Shown: piece after piece, positions 1-8,889 of the stretch
How positions within the stretch are numbered: the stretch's first letter is position 1
How the letters are laid out: every line of letters starts with the position of its first letter
From: Pseudomonas chlororaphis subsp. piscium
Lineage (GTDB): Bacteria; Pseudomonadota; Gammaproteobacteria; Pseudomonadales; Pseudomonadaceae
Reading direction: 5' to 3'
Assembly: GCF_003850345.1 (NCBI RefSeq)
Contig: NZ_CP027707.1
Coordinates: forward strand, 4,092,001 to 4,156,000
Length of the DNA: 64,000 bases
Translations under genes and position numbers: made by a program
Notes under the pieces: model-generated
The model's database searches: none
Told to the model about the DNA's origin: nothing
The model's input: the letters and a program-made list of their open reading frames with translations, nothing else

Positions 1-38
1 ACCACCCAGCGCACCAGGAAATTGAAAAAGGTCTTCAC
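1..38 (-). CDS. tssM: TssM (IcmF) T6SS membrane protein, 5' end only
   Basis: Only the first 12 codons are in the window. A GTG start at 38-36 overlaps the stop of tssL as GTGA, and the reading frame gives MKTFFNFLVRWV, which fits the basic, hydrophobic start of TssM proteins. In the family TssM is the large inner-membrane ATPase-like protein that joins TssL and TssJ into the envelope-spanning T6SS membrane complex. The tssJ-tssK-tssL-tssM order supports the call. The GTG start is inferred from the 4-base overlap. Confidence 0.75.
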   Translation of the reverse strand, partial: MKTFFNFLVRWV

Positions 39-1402
39 TGGTTACCCTCCGCGAGTACCGTAATCTCCACGCGCCTGTTCTTGGCGCGCCCGGCGGGGCT
101 GTCATTCGAGGCCACAGGTTCGGCGTCGCTGCGCCCTTCGGCGGTGAAACGCTCGGGTTGCCCGCTGCGGGCGGCGAGGATCTCCATCACTTGCTGCGCC
201 CGGTCCTGCGACAGCTTCCAGTTCGAGGGGTAGCGCAAGGTGGCGATCGGGCGGTTATCGCTGTGCCCGGTGACCTGCACCGTGCCCTTGATCTGGCGCA
301 AGGCATCGGCGACCCGTAGCAGCAAGGGCTGCAACTGTTCGGAAATGCTCGCGCTGCCCGAGGCGAACAACTCGTCGCCACGGATGGTCACCACCGAGCG
401 ATCCAGCGCATCCTCCACGGCAACGCGCTGGGCCTTGATGTCTTCGGCGAGGAAGCGCGCCAGGCGTGGGCGTTCGATCAGCCTGGGCTGCTGCGGCGGA
501 CGGTCGATGGTTTGCACCGGGATCTCGCCCAGGGCGTGGATATTGCGAAACACCGGCTCGGCGTCGGCCGCCAGCTTCAGGCGCAAGCCGAACAGCAGCA
601 GCAACAGCAGGGCCAGGCAGATGGCCACGCCGACCCAGGGCGGCAGGAATTGCGACAAGCGATCGCGCGCCACGCTGAGCCCCCGCCAATGCGGCGACAG
701 CTCGCGCTCGAATTCGCCGCGCACGCTGCGAATGGTCGCGCTGGTGCGTTCGCGCAAGGCCTCCAGTTGGCTGCGGCCGTCATTCATGACCCGGTAACGG
801 CCCTCGAAGCCCAGGCAGATACAGAGGTACAGCAGCTCGAGAATGTGCAGGCGCTGCTGGGGGTTCTGCAGACAGTGCTCGAGCAGCTGGAAGACTTTTT
901 CGCCGCCCCAGGCTTCGTTGTGCAGGGTGATCAGCAGGCTCTGCTTGCCCCAGTCGCTGGTACTGCCCCAGGGAGTGCTGAGGACCGCCTCGTCCAGCGC
1001 GGTACAGAGCACATAACGGCTGAGCATCACCTCGTCCTGGGCGACGCCGGCGGCGCGCGCCTGCTCCTCGAACTGGCGCAGGTAAGCCAGCAACTGGGCG
1101 CGCAGGCTGGCCGGTTGTGGGTGCGCCAGGGTGCTGCGCAAGCGGGTCAGCAACGCCAATATCGGGCCGGCCGCCCGTTCCAGCGGGTTGAGGCCCTGGG
1201 CCAGGCTGCTCGCCACCGGCGCGCCCGGCATCGCAATGTGCGGATCGGCGGCGCTGGCGCCATCCTTCCTTGGCGCGGAGGCATCGACGGGGCGCCCGCC
1301 GGGCCGCGGCATGATCAGGGTATGGTCGTTGCCGCCCGGCGAGGCGCCGCCTGAAGTGCCGCCTATGCCAGAGCTGCCGAAGGGATCATCGATCGGGTGC
1401 AT
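35..1402 (-). CDS. tssL: TssL (DotU/IcmH) with OmpA-like peptidoglycan-binding domain
   Basis: This 455-residue protein is the inner-membrane TssL subunit of the T6SS membrane complex, in the extended form that also binds peptidoglycan. Residues 1-70 are a Gly/Pro-rich cytoplasmic tail. Residues about 72-235 are the DotU helical domain (LCTALDEAV, WG.KSLL-like motif, then GFEGRYRVM). One membrane segment lies at about 254-274. Residues about 335-450 form an OmpA-like domain with the VTGHSDNRP and NWKLSQDRA motifs. It lies 6 bases after tssK and overlaps tssM, so the genes are translationally coupled. The OmpA fusion is typical of H1-type pseudomonad systems. Confidence 0.95.
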   Translation of the reverse strand: MHPIDDPFGSSGIGGTSGGASPGGNDHTLIMPRPGGRPVDASAPRKDGASAADPHIAMPGAPVASSLAQGLNPLERAAGPILALLTRLRSTLAHPQPASLRAQLLAYLRQFEEQARAAGVAQDEVMLSRYVLCTALDEAVLSTPWGSTSDWGKQSLLITLHNEAWGGEKVFQLLEHCLQNPQQRLHILELLYLCICLGFEGRYRVMNDGRSQLEALRERTSATIRSVRGEFERELSPHWRGLSVARDRLSQFLPPWVGVAICLALLLLLLFGLRLKLAADAEPVFRNIHALGEIPVQTIDRPPQQPRLIERPRLARFLAEDIKAQRVAVEDALDRSVVTIRGDELFASGSASISEQLQPLLLRVADALRQIKGTVQVTGHSDNRPIATLRYPSNWKLSQDRAQQVMEILAARSGQPERFTAEGRSDAEPVASNDSPAGRAKNRRVEITVLAEGNQ

Positions 1403-1408
1403 GGCGAA

Positions 1409-2743
1409 CTATCCTCGGATGGCCCAGAAGGCCAGGTTCAGGCCCGGGAACTGGCCGGCGATGTGAAAGGCGAAACCACCTGAATGGGTCAACTGCTTCC
1501 AGTGCTCGCTGCCACGGTCCAGTTCGAAATAGCTCGAACCTGCGTGATAGGGAATCTGCCGCGGCGCCACGGGCATGGACAGCAAGGCGATGCCTGGCAA
1601 CTGCAGATTGACCAGGTCGCGGATGTGTTCCACCGAGCCGATCTTGGCCTGCTGGGGGAAATGGGTGCGCAGGGTCTCGGCCGGCACGTCGGCCCGTACC
1701 ACCAGGATGAAGCTGGCCATTTCCAGCAGGCTCTTGTCGGCCAGCATCGCCACATGCACGCCGTAGGACTTCTCGACGATGGGAATCGGCGTGGCGCGGG
1801 TATCGATGACCATCGACAAGGCTTGCCGCAGGTCATGCATCACCGGGGCGAAGCTGCTCGCCAGGTCGTCGTGGGCATAGGCCGGGTAGTCGCTGGGGCG
1901 ACGCCCGGCCGCGGAAAAGGTGGCGAACTCCCCTGCCAGGCAGACCGCTTCGCGGTAGAAGTCCTGCGGATGCAAGGGGCTCAACCGGGCCAGGTGGCTG
2001 AGCAAGGGCTCGGCGCGATTGACCAGTTGCAGCAGTAGAAAGTCGGCGATCTCCGAAGCGCCGCCGGCCCCCGAGGCCACCACCCTGCCTGCCAGGGCCT
2101 CGCCGCGCTGGTGCAACAGCCCTTGCAACTCTTGGCGAAAGGCCGCCAGCACGCTGGAGGCGGCCACATCGAGCAGCGGCGGAATATAGTCCTCGTCGAC
2201 TTGCACGGCGTTGTCCGCGCGTTTTTCCAGGATCCGGATCACACCGAGGCAGGCATATTCGCCGAGGCCGTCGCGCTCGGTCAGCAGGCGCAGGGCTTTG
2301 CCGCCGATCGCCAGTGACGCCCGGCTCTCGAAGGCGGCGTTGTCATCGCGCACTTCCCGCACCTGGCTGATATAACGCGCGCCGCCCGGTGCCTCGCCCT
2401 CCCCCACGGTGTCGCGGCTGCCGGCACGCTTGAGCGGCAAGCCCAGAAAGACCTGCGCATCGCGCAGGTTGTCGTTCACGTTCAGTGGCGGCGGCGGCAG
2501 ATCGTCGCCGGGAATGTCGAAAGGCGTGCCATCGGGTAGCACCCCACGCGCGCTGACAATCGCCACCTTGCCCTGGCTGAGCAGGGACTCGTCGATGCGC
2601 AGCTCGGAGAACCCCCAGCCCCCCGCGCTCAACGGGCGGCAACGGCCATCGATCAGGGCTTCCATGTAGCGATCATGCTGCTGGAGATGCTGCGGCCGCA
2701 GAAACATTCCTTCGGACCACACCACACGGTTATTCCAGGACAT
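1409..2743 (-). CDS. tssK: TssK, T6SS baseplate subunit
   Basis: This 444-residue protein matches TssK, the trimeric adaptor that connects the baseplate wedge (TssEFG) to the membrane complex through TssL and TssM. The N-terminus has the family hallmark VVWSEGMFLRPQHLQQHDRY, which decides the start. The C-terminal half contains the SYGVHVAML and IPYHAGSSYFELDRGSEHW segments seen in TssK. The length is normal (about 440-450). It lies between tssJ (20 bases upstream) and tssL (6 bases downstream) in one leftward operon. Confidence 0.96.
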   Translation of the reverse strand: MSWNNRVVWSEGMFLRPQHLQQHDRYMEALIDGRCRPLSAGGWGFSELRIDESLLSQGKVAIVSARGVLPDGTPFDIPGDDLPPPPLNVNDNLRDAQVFLGLPLKRAGSRDTVGEGEAPGGARYISQVREVRDDNAAFESRASLAIGGKALRLLTERDGLGEYACLGVIRILEKRADNAVQVDEDYIPPLLDVAASSVLAAFRQELQGLLHQRGEALAGRVVASGAGGASEIADFLLLQLVNRAEPLLSHLARLSPLHPQDFYREAVCLAGEFATFSAAGRRPSDYPAYAHDDLASSFAPVMHDLRQALSMVIDTRATPIPIVEKSYGVHVAMLADKSLLEMASFILVVRADVPAETLRTHFPQQAKIGSVEHIRDLVNLQLPGIALLSMPVAPRQIPYHAGSSYFELDRGSEHWKQLTHSGGFAFHIAGQFPGLNLAFWAIRG

Positions 2744-2763
2744 GGACGGCTTCCTCGACAGAA

Positions 2764-3231
2764 TTAATTCGCGGGTTTCGTGGCTGCCGCGTTGATCGCC
2801 CTGGCCGTCAGGGAAACCGTCAATGGCGTGGTTTCATTGCTCGGGATACTGACCATCTGGCGCCACACGGCGCTGTCCAGTTCGCGGTAGGACACCACCA
2901 GGCCGAGCAAACGGCTCTGCTCGTCGAGCTTGCGCTCCAGGGTCAGTTGTTGACCCGGCTGGATCAGCAATTCGTCCTGCGCCACCAGGTCCGTGGACAA
3001 GGTCGCGCTGGTGGCATTCACCAGGGAGAAATAGTCGGCGCGACTGAAGACCGCACCGCTCTTCAATTCATACAAGCGCACCCGCACAGGCGTCGCCTGG
3101 CCGCCCGCCGAAAGATTCAGATCGGCAGCAGCCTGGATATGCATGACAACGACAGTAGGAGTAAGGGGCGGCGGACTCGAAGTGCAGGCAGTCAGCAGTA
3201 GTACTGTTGCGAACAACAAGAACTTTGGCAT
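2764..3231 (-). CDS. tssJ: TssJ outer-membrane lipoprotein
   Basis: This 155-residue protein begins with a short basic/hydrophobic signal ending in the lipobox LLTAC, so Cys16 would be lipidated and the protein anchored in the outer membrane. In the family TssJ is a transthyretin-fold lipoprotein that caps the membrane complex by binding the periplasmic part of TssM. The motifs VRLYELKS, FFSLVNA-like (YFSLVNA) and LLGLVVSYRELD are typical of TssJ. It is followed at 20 bases by tssK. The 110-base spacer before it is AT-rich and may carry a promoter, but no clear -35/-10 pair was seen. Confidence 0.95.
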   Translation of the reverse strand: MPKFLLFATVLLLTACTSSPPPLTPTVVVMHIQAAADLNLSAGGQATPVRVRLYELKSGAVFSRADYFSLVNATSATLSTDLVAQDELLIQPGQQLTLERKLDEQSRLLGLVVSYRELDSAVWRQMVSIPSNETTPLTVSLTARAINAAATKPAN

Positions 3232-3341
3232 TTCGTCGTCCTCACTGACATTTATTATTCCAAATCGAAACTACCGATAGCCAAACAAGATCAACTCACT
3301 ATTTAATAGCCATTAGCCTTTATCCAACTAAGTGATGGCAC

Positions 3342-4739
3342 TTAGCCTTTGCATAACTTGGAACTTTGTTCTTCATAAGCACGACTGAATTCGCGCCCGA
3401 ACAAATCCTCGAAATCATCTTCAGCCTCTCTGGAAATGTTTGCATAGAGTTCCGTGAACAACTCCCAGTATTGCGCTTGACGCCTGCCCGGTAGCAAAGC
3501 GCCAATCCCCGAAGGCTGACTTAGACGTGCTTCCAGCACCGCTGGCTGAAAACGCTTGAGCAGGTGTTTGATCGAGGCTTGCACGCCCGCCATGACGGCC
3601 AGTTGATGCGCTTTCAGGTCGTCGAAGCTTTCCTTGATCGCCTGGTCGGCCGGCATGAAGGCCTGGTTGCCGGAACGCAGTAATAACAGCAGCGCCTCAT
3701 CGACATTGGGGGCGAATTTGAGGGGGTTGTTCTCCACCGGGCGGATCATGGTCTGGGCCATGCGGAACTCACCCTTGAGGCTGGCCCGGGCGCGCAGCAC
3801 CTCGATCAACCCCTCGACCATATGCCGGTAGCTGCGGCCAACGGCCTCCATTTGAGCGCGGGTTTCGCCCCTGTCGATGCGCAATTGCTCGAGCCCCGCG
3901 CCCCTGAGAAAGGCTTCCAGCACCTCGTCGCTGCTCCCGGTGGCAGGTGCTGGAGCCGCAACCGCGGCCCGTGGCACGGCCGGGTCGGGTGCGCTGCCGG
4001 CCATGCTCTCCTGTGCCGCTGGCAATGGTTGCGGAGGGGCTTGCGCAATGGGCGGCGCCACCGGCGCCGGGCCCGCGCCCAGTTCGGCGAAGGGGTCCCA
4101 ATCCGCCGGAATCGCTGCTGCCGTACCGGTTTCGCTGGCCTGGGGGGCGCTGGGCCGCTGCGGCTCAGGCGGGCGAAAGTCATGGCGTTCGGGCGGCACG
4201 TGGTCGGCCAGGGCCGGTGGGGGCACCGCCGGGGACGCGAGAAAATCGAACAGGTCGGGCTTGGTGTCCAGGGGCGAACCGCCCGCCTGGATCTGTACCC
4301 TGCCGGGGGGCGCCGTAGCCGCGCCGGGAATCTCGCCAGGCGCCTGGCGCTGCATCAGCGCATCGAAGCCGGTAAAGGGATCGTTCATCCCGGGGGTGCC
4401 ATTGATGATCTGTGGGGCGCCGTTGATCTGCACCAGAATGTCGTACTCGCCGACGCGCAGCAGTTCGCCGTCCCGTAAGGGCTCGCTGTTGCCGCGATGC
4501 ATGCGCACGCCGGCATTCACCAGATGCACGCCGTTGGTGCTGGTATCGGTCAGGTAGTAGGTGCCGTCACGCAGCTGAATGACGCAATGCTGGCCGGACA
4601 CCAGGCGCTCCGGGTCTGGAAGTATCCAGTCGTTCTCGGGGTTGCGGCCGATTTTCAGCTCACCGCGATCAAGCTCGAACTCCGCGCGTTGGCCGGGAGT
4701 CAGCTTGTGATAACTGGTGATTGTCAAACGCAGCGGCAT
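3342..4739 (-). CDS. FHA-domain T6SS regulator/scaffold (Fha1/TagH type)
   Basis: The 465-residue protein has an N-terminal forkhead-associated domain (about residues 25-95: LKIGRNPENDW, SGQHCVI, TDTSTNGV), a Pro/Ala-rich linker (about 110-275) and a C-terminal TagH-type helical domain. FHA domains bind phosphothreonine, and in H1-type systems Fha1 is phosphorylated by PpkA to trigger T6SS assembly. The start chosen is the ATG at 4739 (MPLRLTITSY), with an AAGGAG site six bases upstream. A longer frame to 4775 has no ribosome site. It is the first gene of the leftward operon, as fha1 is in P. aeruginosa. The kinase and phosphatase genes would lie outside this window. Confidence 0.92.
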   Translation of the reverse strand: MPLRLTITSYHKLTPGQRAEFELDRGELKIGRNPENDWILPDPERLVSGQHCVIQLRDGTYYLTDTSTNGVHLVNAGVRMHRGNSEPLRDGELLRVGEYDILVQINGAPQIINGTPGMNDPFTGFDALMQRQAPGEIPGAATAPPGRVQIQAGGSPLDTKPDLFDFLASPAVPPPALADHVPPERHDFRPPEPQRPSAPQASETGTAAAIPADWDPFAELGAGPAPVAPPIAQAPPQPLPAAQESMAGSAPDPAVPRAAVAAPAPATGSSDEVLEAFLRGAGLEQLRIDRGETRAQMEAVGRSYRHMVEGLIEVLRARASLKGEFRMAQTMIRPVENNPLKFAPNVDEALLLLLRSGNQAFMPADQAIKESFDDLKAHQLAVMAGVQASIKHLLKRFQPAVLEARLSQPSGIGALLPGRRQAQYWELFTELYANISREAEDDFEDLFGREFSRAYEEQSSKLCKG

Positions 4740-5102
4740 TAGAACTCCTTGTACGGTATTGCTCAATAACAACAACTCGGGTATGCCAGCGAGTGCAAAC
4801 CGAGTATAGCCCCCTAAAAGTTTTCGGTGTCGTCAAAGTTCCTGCGCTTATATTCTCTTTTTTCAAATAATCCCTATAACAAAAGAAACTAAAAAAACCA
4901 CCGCCGACCACCTATCTTCAAACATCACTGGATTCATCCCATTGGTCGGAGAGTTTCTTGACAACAATTGAACTGGGCTAAAACTTCAGTTCAATTATTG
5001 AATTCAGAAATGACCAGAAAGTGCTCTGGATAGAACACGCATCCGCAGGAAAGGGACTTTTTCGTGCGCTCGCCCTGACCGGGCGCCGATTGCCGGGCCG
5101 AT
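4740..5102. promoter_or_regulatory. Divergent control region between the two T6SS operons
   Basis: This 363-base stretch holds no gene and is much more AT-rich than its surroundings. It must drive fha-tssJKLM leftward and tssA onward rightward. A TATACT hexamer on the minus strand (4803-4808 region) could be a -10 for fha, but no -35 at proper spacing was found. On the plus strand a consensus TTGACA lies at 4958-4963, with only a weak -10 downstream. No convincing sigma-54 GG-N10-GC element was seen. The inverted repeat listed separately is the clearest signal. Confidence 0.5.
4966..4996. promoter_or_regulatory. Perfect 10-bp inverted repeat, candidate operator
   Basis: AATTGAACTG at 4966-4975 is exactly complementary to CAGTTCAATT at 4987-4996, with an 11-base spacer. 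It starts three bases after a consensus TTGACA hexamer (4958-4963), so a protein bound here would cover the core promoter. There is no T-tract after it, so it is not a normal terminator. The regulator is unknown. Confidence 0.45.
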
Positions 5103-6146
5103 ATGGAGATCACGTCCGTGATGGATGTACAGCGCTTGTTGGAAACCATTTCCCCTGACTCCCCCTGTGGCGGCGACCTTGAGTACGACGCCGCATTTCT
5201 CGAGCTTGAACGCGCGGCGCAAGGCCAACCCGAACGGCAGATGGGCGATGCCGTGCTACCCGCCACACCGCCGGAATGGCGCCAGGTGCGCGACCTCTGC
5301 GTCGAGCTGTTCAAGCGCAGCAAAGACCTGCGCATCGCCAACTACTTCCTGCAAAGCGCCATTGCCCTGCAAGGCTTGCCCGGCCTGGTGCAAGGGTTGC
5401 AGCTGATCCAGCAGCTGCTCGCGCAGTATTGGGACGATCTGCATCCCAGGCTGGATGCAGAGGATGACAATGACCCCACTTTCCGGATCAACGCCCTCGC
5501 CGGCCTCAACGCCGAGCCAGTCATCCACCTGCTCTGGGGCATGCCGCTGCTCAGCTCGCGGGCCTTTGGCAGCGTCGGCCTGCGGGCCGCGCTGAATGCC
5601 GCGGGCCTGCAGCGCTTCGCCAGTGAAAGCCTCAGCTCGGACCAGCTCGGCGCGGCCTTTCAGGACTGCGCGGGCGAGCAGCTCGAGGCCTGCCGCGCCG
5701 CCCTGAACGATGCCCATGGCACGCTGTTGACCATAGAGAGTGAGGTCAACGAACGGGTCGGCTCCAACCGCGGCGCGGACCTGGGCACGATCAAGCAACT
5801 GCTTCGGCATGCCGTGCAAATCATCGCAGAGCACGCCCCTCAGCCGGGGGGTTCCAGCCCAGTCGCGGAGGCCGGCGCGGGTATCGATGCCGCCATGTCC
5901 ACGGCCCCCGCCGCCCCGCCACGCCTCGCGGGCGAGATCGGCAACCGTGACGATGTGCTGCGCAGCCTCGACCGCATCCTCGGTTACTACACCAGGCACG
6001 AGCCCTCAAGCCCGGTGCCCGTGCTCTTGAGCCGCGCCAAGAGCCTGGTCAGCGCGGATTTCGCCACCATCGTGAGCAACCTGATTCCGGATGGCTTTTC
6101 CCAGTTCGAAAAATTGCGCGGGCCTGAAGGTGAACAGTCCGAGTGA
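5103..6146 (+). CDS. tssA: TssA, T6SS cap/baseplate assembly protein
   Basis: The 347-residue protein has the ImpA N-terminal domain: PCGGDLEYDAAFLELERAAQG, then PEWRQVRDLCVELFKRSKDLRIANY. A short, variable C-terminal domain (about 280-347) ends in DGFSQFEKLRGPEG. TssA coordinates baseplate docking and sheath polymerisation. It is the first gene of the rightward operon. The start is uncertain: ATG at 5103 has a poor ribosome site, and an in-frame ATG at 5121 (MDVQRLLETI) matches the usual start of this family better. Confidence 0.93.
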   Translation: MEITSVMDVQRLLETISPDSPCGGDLEYDAAFLELERAAQGQPERQMGDAVLPATPPEWRQVRDLCVELFKRSKDLRIANYFLQSAIALQGLPGLVQGLQLIQQLLAQYWDDLHPRLDAEDDNDPTFRINALAGLNAEPVIHLLWGMPLLSSRAFGSVGLRAALNAAGLQRFASESLSSDQLGAAFQDCAGEQLEACRAALNDAHGTLLTIESEVNERVGSNRGADLGTIKQLLRHAVQIIAEHAPQPGGSSPVAEAGAGIDAAMSTAPAAPPRLAGEIGNRDDVLRSLDRILGYYTRHEPSSPVPVLLSRAKSLVSADFATIVSNLIPDGFSQFEKLRGPEGEQSE

Positions 6147-6201
6147 AAACGCTTAACCGACGCCAATCCAACACAGCCGCATAGGCAGCGCAGGAGGAAA
6201 A

Positions 6202-6717
6202 ATGGCTAACACCAGCAGCCAGAAATTCATCGCCCGTAACCGTGCTCCCCGGGTGCAGATCGAGTACGACGTAGAGCTTTACGGTGCGGAGAAGAAGGTG
6301 CAGTTGCCCTTCGTCATGGGGGTGATGGCCGACCTTGTCGGCAAGCCCGCCGAGCCGCTGCCGGCGGTGGCCGACCGCAAGTTCCTGGAGATCGATGTCG
6401 ACAACTTCGACTCGCGGCTCAAGGCGATGAAACCGCGGGTGGCGTTCAACGTGCCCAATGCCCTGACCGGTGAAGGCAACCTGAGCCTGGACATCACGTT
6501 CGAGAGCATGGACGACTTCAGCCCGGCCGCGGTGGCGCGCAAGGTCGATGCCCTCAACCAACTGCTCGAAGCCCGCACCCAGCTGGCCAATCTGCTGACC
6601 TACATGGACGGCAAGACCGGCGCCGAGGACATGATCATGAAGGCGATCAAGGACCCGGCGCTGTTGCAGGCCTTGGCCAGTGCGCCGAAACCGACCGAAC
6701 CCGAGCCGCAAGCCTGA
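6202..6717 (+). CDS. tssB: TssB, small contractile sheath subunit
   Basis: This 171-residue protein is TssB (VipA), which forms the contractile sheath with TssC around the Hcp tube. Family motifs are NRAPRVQIEYDVELYGAEKKVQLPF (residues about 13-37), ADLVGKP and FLEIDVDNFD. The ATG has an AGGAGG site six bases upstream. Length is normal. tssC follows after 15 bases. Confidence 0.97.
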   Translation: MANTSSQKFIARNRAPRVQIEYDVELYGAEKKVQLPFVMGVMADLVGKPAEPLPAVADRKFLEIDVDNFDSRLKAMKPRVAFNVPNALTGEGNLSLDITFESMDDFSPAAVARKVDALNQLLEARTQLANLLTYMDGKTGAEDMIMKAIKDPALLQALASAPKPTEPEPQA

Positions 6718-6732
6718 CAGAGGACGCAGACC

Positions 6733-8229
6733 ATGGCCGAATTGATGAAAGACCAGCAGGCCCAGGAAGGCGCCGCGACCGGACAACCGAGCGACTTCGC
6801 CGCCCTGCTCCTGCAAGAGTTCAAACCCAAGACCGAGCACGCCCGCGAGGCGGTGGAAAGCGCCGTGCGCACCCTGGCCGAACAGGCCCTGAGCAAGACC
6901 GAGCTGATCTCCAACGACGCGATCAAATCCATCGAATCGATCATCGCCGCGATCGATGCCAAGCTCACCGCGCAGGTCAACCTGATCATGCATCACGCCG
7001 ATTTCCAGCAACTGGAAAGCGCCTGGCGCGGCCTGCACTACCTGGTCAACAACACCGAAACCGACGATCAGCTGAAGATCCGCGTGATGAGCATCGCCAA
7101 GGGCGACCTGCACAAGACCCTGAAGAAGTTCAAGGGCACCGCCTGGGACCAGAGCCCGATCTTCAAGAAAATGTACGAAGAGGAATACGGCCAGTTCGGC
7201 GGCGAGCCGTTCGGCTGCCTGGTGGGCGATTACTACTTCGACCAGTCGTCGCCGGACGTCGAGCTGCTCGGCGAGATGGCCAAGGTCTGCGCGGCGATGC
7301 ATGCGCCTTTCATTAGTGCTGCCTCGCCGACGGTGATGGGCATGGGCTCCTGGCAGGAGCTGTCCAACCCGCGCGACCTGACCAAGATCTTCACCACGCC
7401 GGAATACGCTGCCTGGCGTTCGCTGCGCGATTCCGAGGATTCGCGCTACATCGGCCTGACCATGCCGCGTTTCCTCGCCCGCCTGCCCTACGGCGCCAAG
7501 ACCGACCCGGTGGATGCCTTCGCCTTCGAAGAGGAAGCCACCGGCGCCGACAGCTCCAAGTACACCTGGGCCAACTCGGCCTATGCCATGGCGGTGAACA
7601 TCAACCGCTCGTTCAAGCTCTATGGCTGGTGCTCGCGGATTCGCGGCGTGGAGTCCGGCGGCGAGGTGCCGAACCTGCCGACGCACACCTTCCCCACCGA
7701 CGACGGTGGCGTGGACATGAAGTGCCCGACCGAAATCGCCATCGCCGACCGGCGCGAGGCGGAGCTGGCAAAGAACGGTTTCATGCCGCTGCTGCACAAG
7801 AAGAACACCGACCTCGCCGCCTTCATCGGCGCGCAATCGCTGCAGAAACCGGCCGAGTATGACGACCCCGACGCCACCGCCAACGCCAACCTGGCGGCAC
7901 GCCTACCCTACCTGTTCGCCACCTGCCGCTTCGCCCATTACCTGAAGTGCATCGTTCGCGACAAGATCGGCTCGTTCAAGGAAAAGGACGACATGCAGCG
8001 CTGGCTGCAGAACTGGATTCTCAATTACGTGGACGGCGACCCGGCCCACTCCACCGAAACCACCAAGGCGCAGCATCCCTTGGCCGCGGCGGAGGTGGTG
8101 GTCGAGGAAATCGAGGGCAATCCCGGTTACTACAGCTCGAAGTTCTACCTGCGCCCGCACTACCAGCTCGAAGGGCTCACGGTATCGCTACGGCTGGTAT
8201 CCAAGCTTCCATCCGCCAAGGCGGTTTGA
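6733..8229 (+). CDS. tssC: TssC, large contractile sheath subunit
   Basis: This 498-residue protein is TssC (VipB), the large sheath subunit recycled by ClpV. It contains the family motifs NLIMHHADFQQLESAWRGLH, FGCLVGDYYFD, WQELSNPRDL, FLARLPYG and FAHYLKCIVRDKIGSF. It ends in YYSSKFYLRPHYQLEGLTVSLRLVS, the normal C-terminus. It is co-transcribed with tssB. Confidence 0.98.
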   Translation: MAELMKDQQAQEGAATGQPSDFAALLLQEFKPKTEHAREAVESAVRTLAEQALSKTELISNDAIKSIESIIAAIDAKLTAQVNLIMHHADFQQLESAWRGLHYLVNNTETDDQLKIRVMSIAKGDLHKTLKKFKGTAWDQSPIFKKMYEEEYGQFGGEPFGCLVGDYYFDQSSPDVELLGEMAKVCAAMHAPFISAASPTVMGMGSWQELSNPRDLTKIFTTPEYAAWRSLRDSEDSRYIGLTMPRFLARLPYGAKTDPVDAFAFEEEATGADSSKYTWANSAYAMAVNINRSFKLYGWCSRIRGVESGGEVPNLPTHTFPTDDGGVDMKCPTEIAIADRREAELAKNGFMPLLHKKNTDLAAFIGAQSLQKPAEYDDPDATANANLAARLPYLFATCRFAHYLKCIVRDKIGSFKEKDDMQRWLQNWILNYVDGDPAHSTETTKAQHPLAAAEVVVEEIEGNPGYYSSKFYLRPHYQLEGLTVSLRLVSKLPSAKAV

Positions 8230-8242
8230 TCCATCCCAGGTG

Positions 8243-8265
8243 GCACCCGCCGTGGTGGCGGGTGC
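8243..8265 (+). other. Strong mRNA hairpin between tssC and hcp
   Basis: GCACCCGCC (8243-8251) pairs perfectly with GGCGGGTGC (8257-8265) around a five-base loop. No T-run follows, so it is probably an RNA-stabilising or partial-attenuation structure at the tssC/hcp boundary rather than a full terminator. Hcp is needed in far greater amount than the sheath genes before it, which would fit. Confidence 0.5.
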
Positions 8266-8326
8266 ACTGCAACACAGCGTGGCCAATCGCTGGAGCACAG
8301 TGGTGTAGACCACTCAAGGAGGCATG

Positions 8327-8815
8327 ATGGCTGTTGATATGTTTATCAAGATCGGCGACGTCAAGGGCGAGTCCCAGGACAAGAACCACAAGGAGGAGAT
8401 CGACGTGCTCTCCTGGAGCTGGGCCATGGCCCAGTCCGGCAACATGCATGTGGGCGGTGGCGGCGGTGCCGGCAAGGTCAATATCCATGACCTGACGTTG
8501 ACCAAGTGGGTGGACAAATCCTCCCCCAACCTGATGATGGCCTGCTCCAGCGGCAAGCATTACGACGAGGCCAAGCTGACGGTGCGCAAGGCCGGCGGCG
8601 ACGATCCGGTCGAGTACCTGACCATCACCCTAAAGGAGGTCCTGGTGTCCTCGATCGGCACCGGCGGCAGCGGCGGCGCGGATCGCCTGACCGAAAACAT
8701 CGCGCTGAATTTCGGCCAGGTGCTGGTCGACTACCAGCCGCAGAAACAGGACGGCTCCAAGGACGGCGGCCCGGTCAAGTACGGCTGGAATATCCGCCAG
8801 AACGTCAAGGTGTGA
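8327..8815 (+). CDS. hcp: Hcp, T6SS inner-tube protein (Hcp1 type)
   Basis: This 162-residue protein forms the hexameric rings of the T6SS inner tube and also chaperones small effectors in the ring lumen. It reads MAVDMFIKIGDVKGESQDK at the start and contains SGNMHVGGGGGAGKV, SPNLMMACSSGKHY and VKYGWNIRQNVKV, very close to Hcp1 of P. aeruginosa as I recall it. Two adjacent ATGs occur. The second (8327) is chosen because AAGGAGG lies four bases before it and only one base before the first. Hairpins flank the gene on both sides. Confidence 0.98.
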   Translation: MAVDMFIKIGDVKGESQDKNHKEEIDVLSWSWAMAQSGNMHVGGGGGAGKVNIHDLTLTKWVDKSSPNLMMACSSGKHYDEAKLTVRKAGGDDPVEYLTITLKEVLVSSIGTGGSGGADRLTENIALNFGQVLVDYQPQKQDGSKDGGPVKYGWNIRQNVKV

Positions 8816-8822
8816 CGACAGC

Positions 8823-8847
8823 CACCCTGCTGCCACGGCGCAGGGTG
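8823..8847 (+). other. Hairpin after hcp
   Basis: CACCCTGC (8823-8830) and GCAGGGTG (8840-8847) are perfect complements with a nine-base loop, starting eight bases after the hcp stop. There is no strong U-tract. It could protect the 3' end of hcp mRNA or attenuate read-through into the effector pair. Confidence 0.4.
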
Positions 8848-8889
8848 CTCGTCTTGTAGTAAGGCCAGGGCGCAACAGGAGGTTCGATA

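Noticed and set aside
4930..4990. Sigma-54 promoter before tssA
   Set aside because: I looked for GG-N10-GC with proper flanks, as sigma-54 drives some T6SS genes, and found no match good enough.
6049..7836. 595-codon open frame opposite tssBC
   Set aside because: It is an antisense shadow of clearly conserved tssB and tssC in high-GC DNA, with Arg/Gly/His-rich low-complexity translation.
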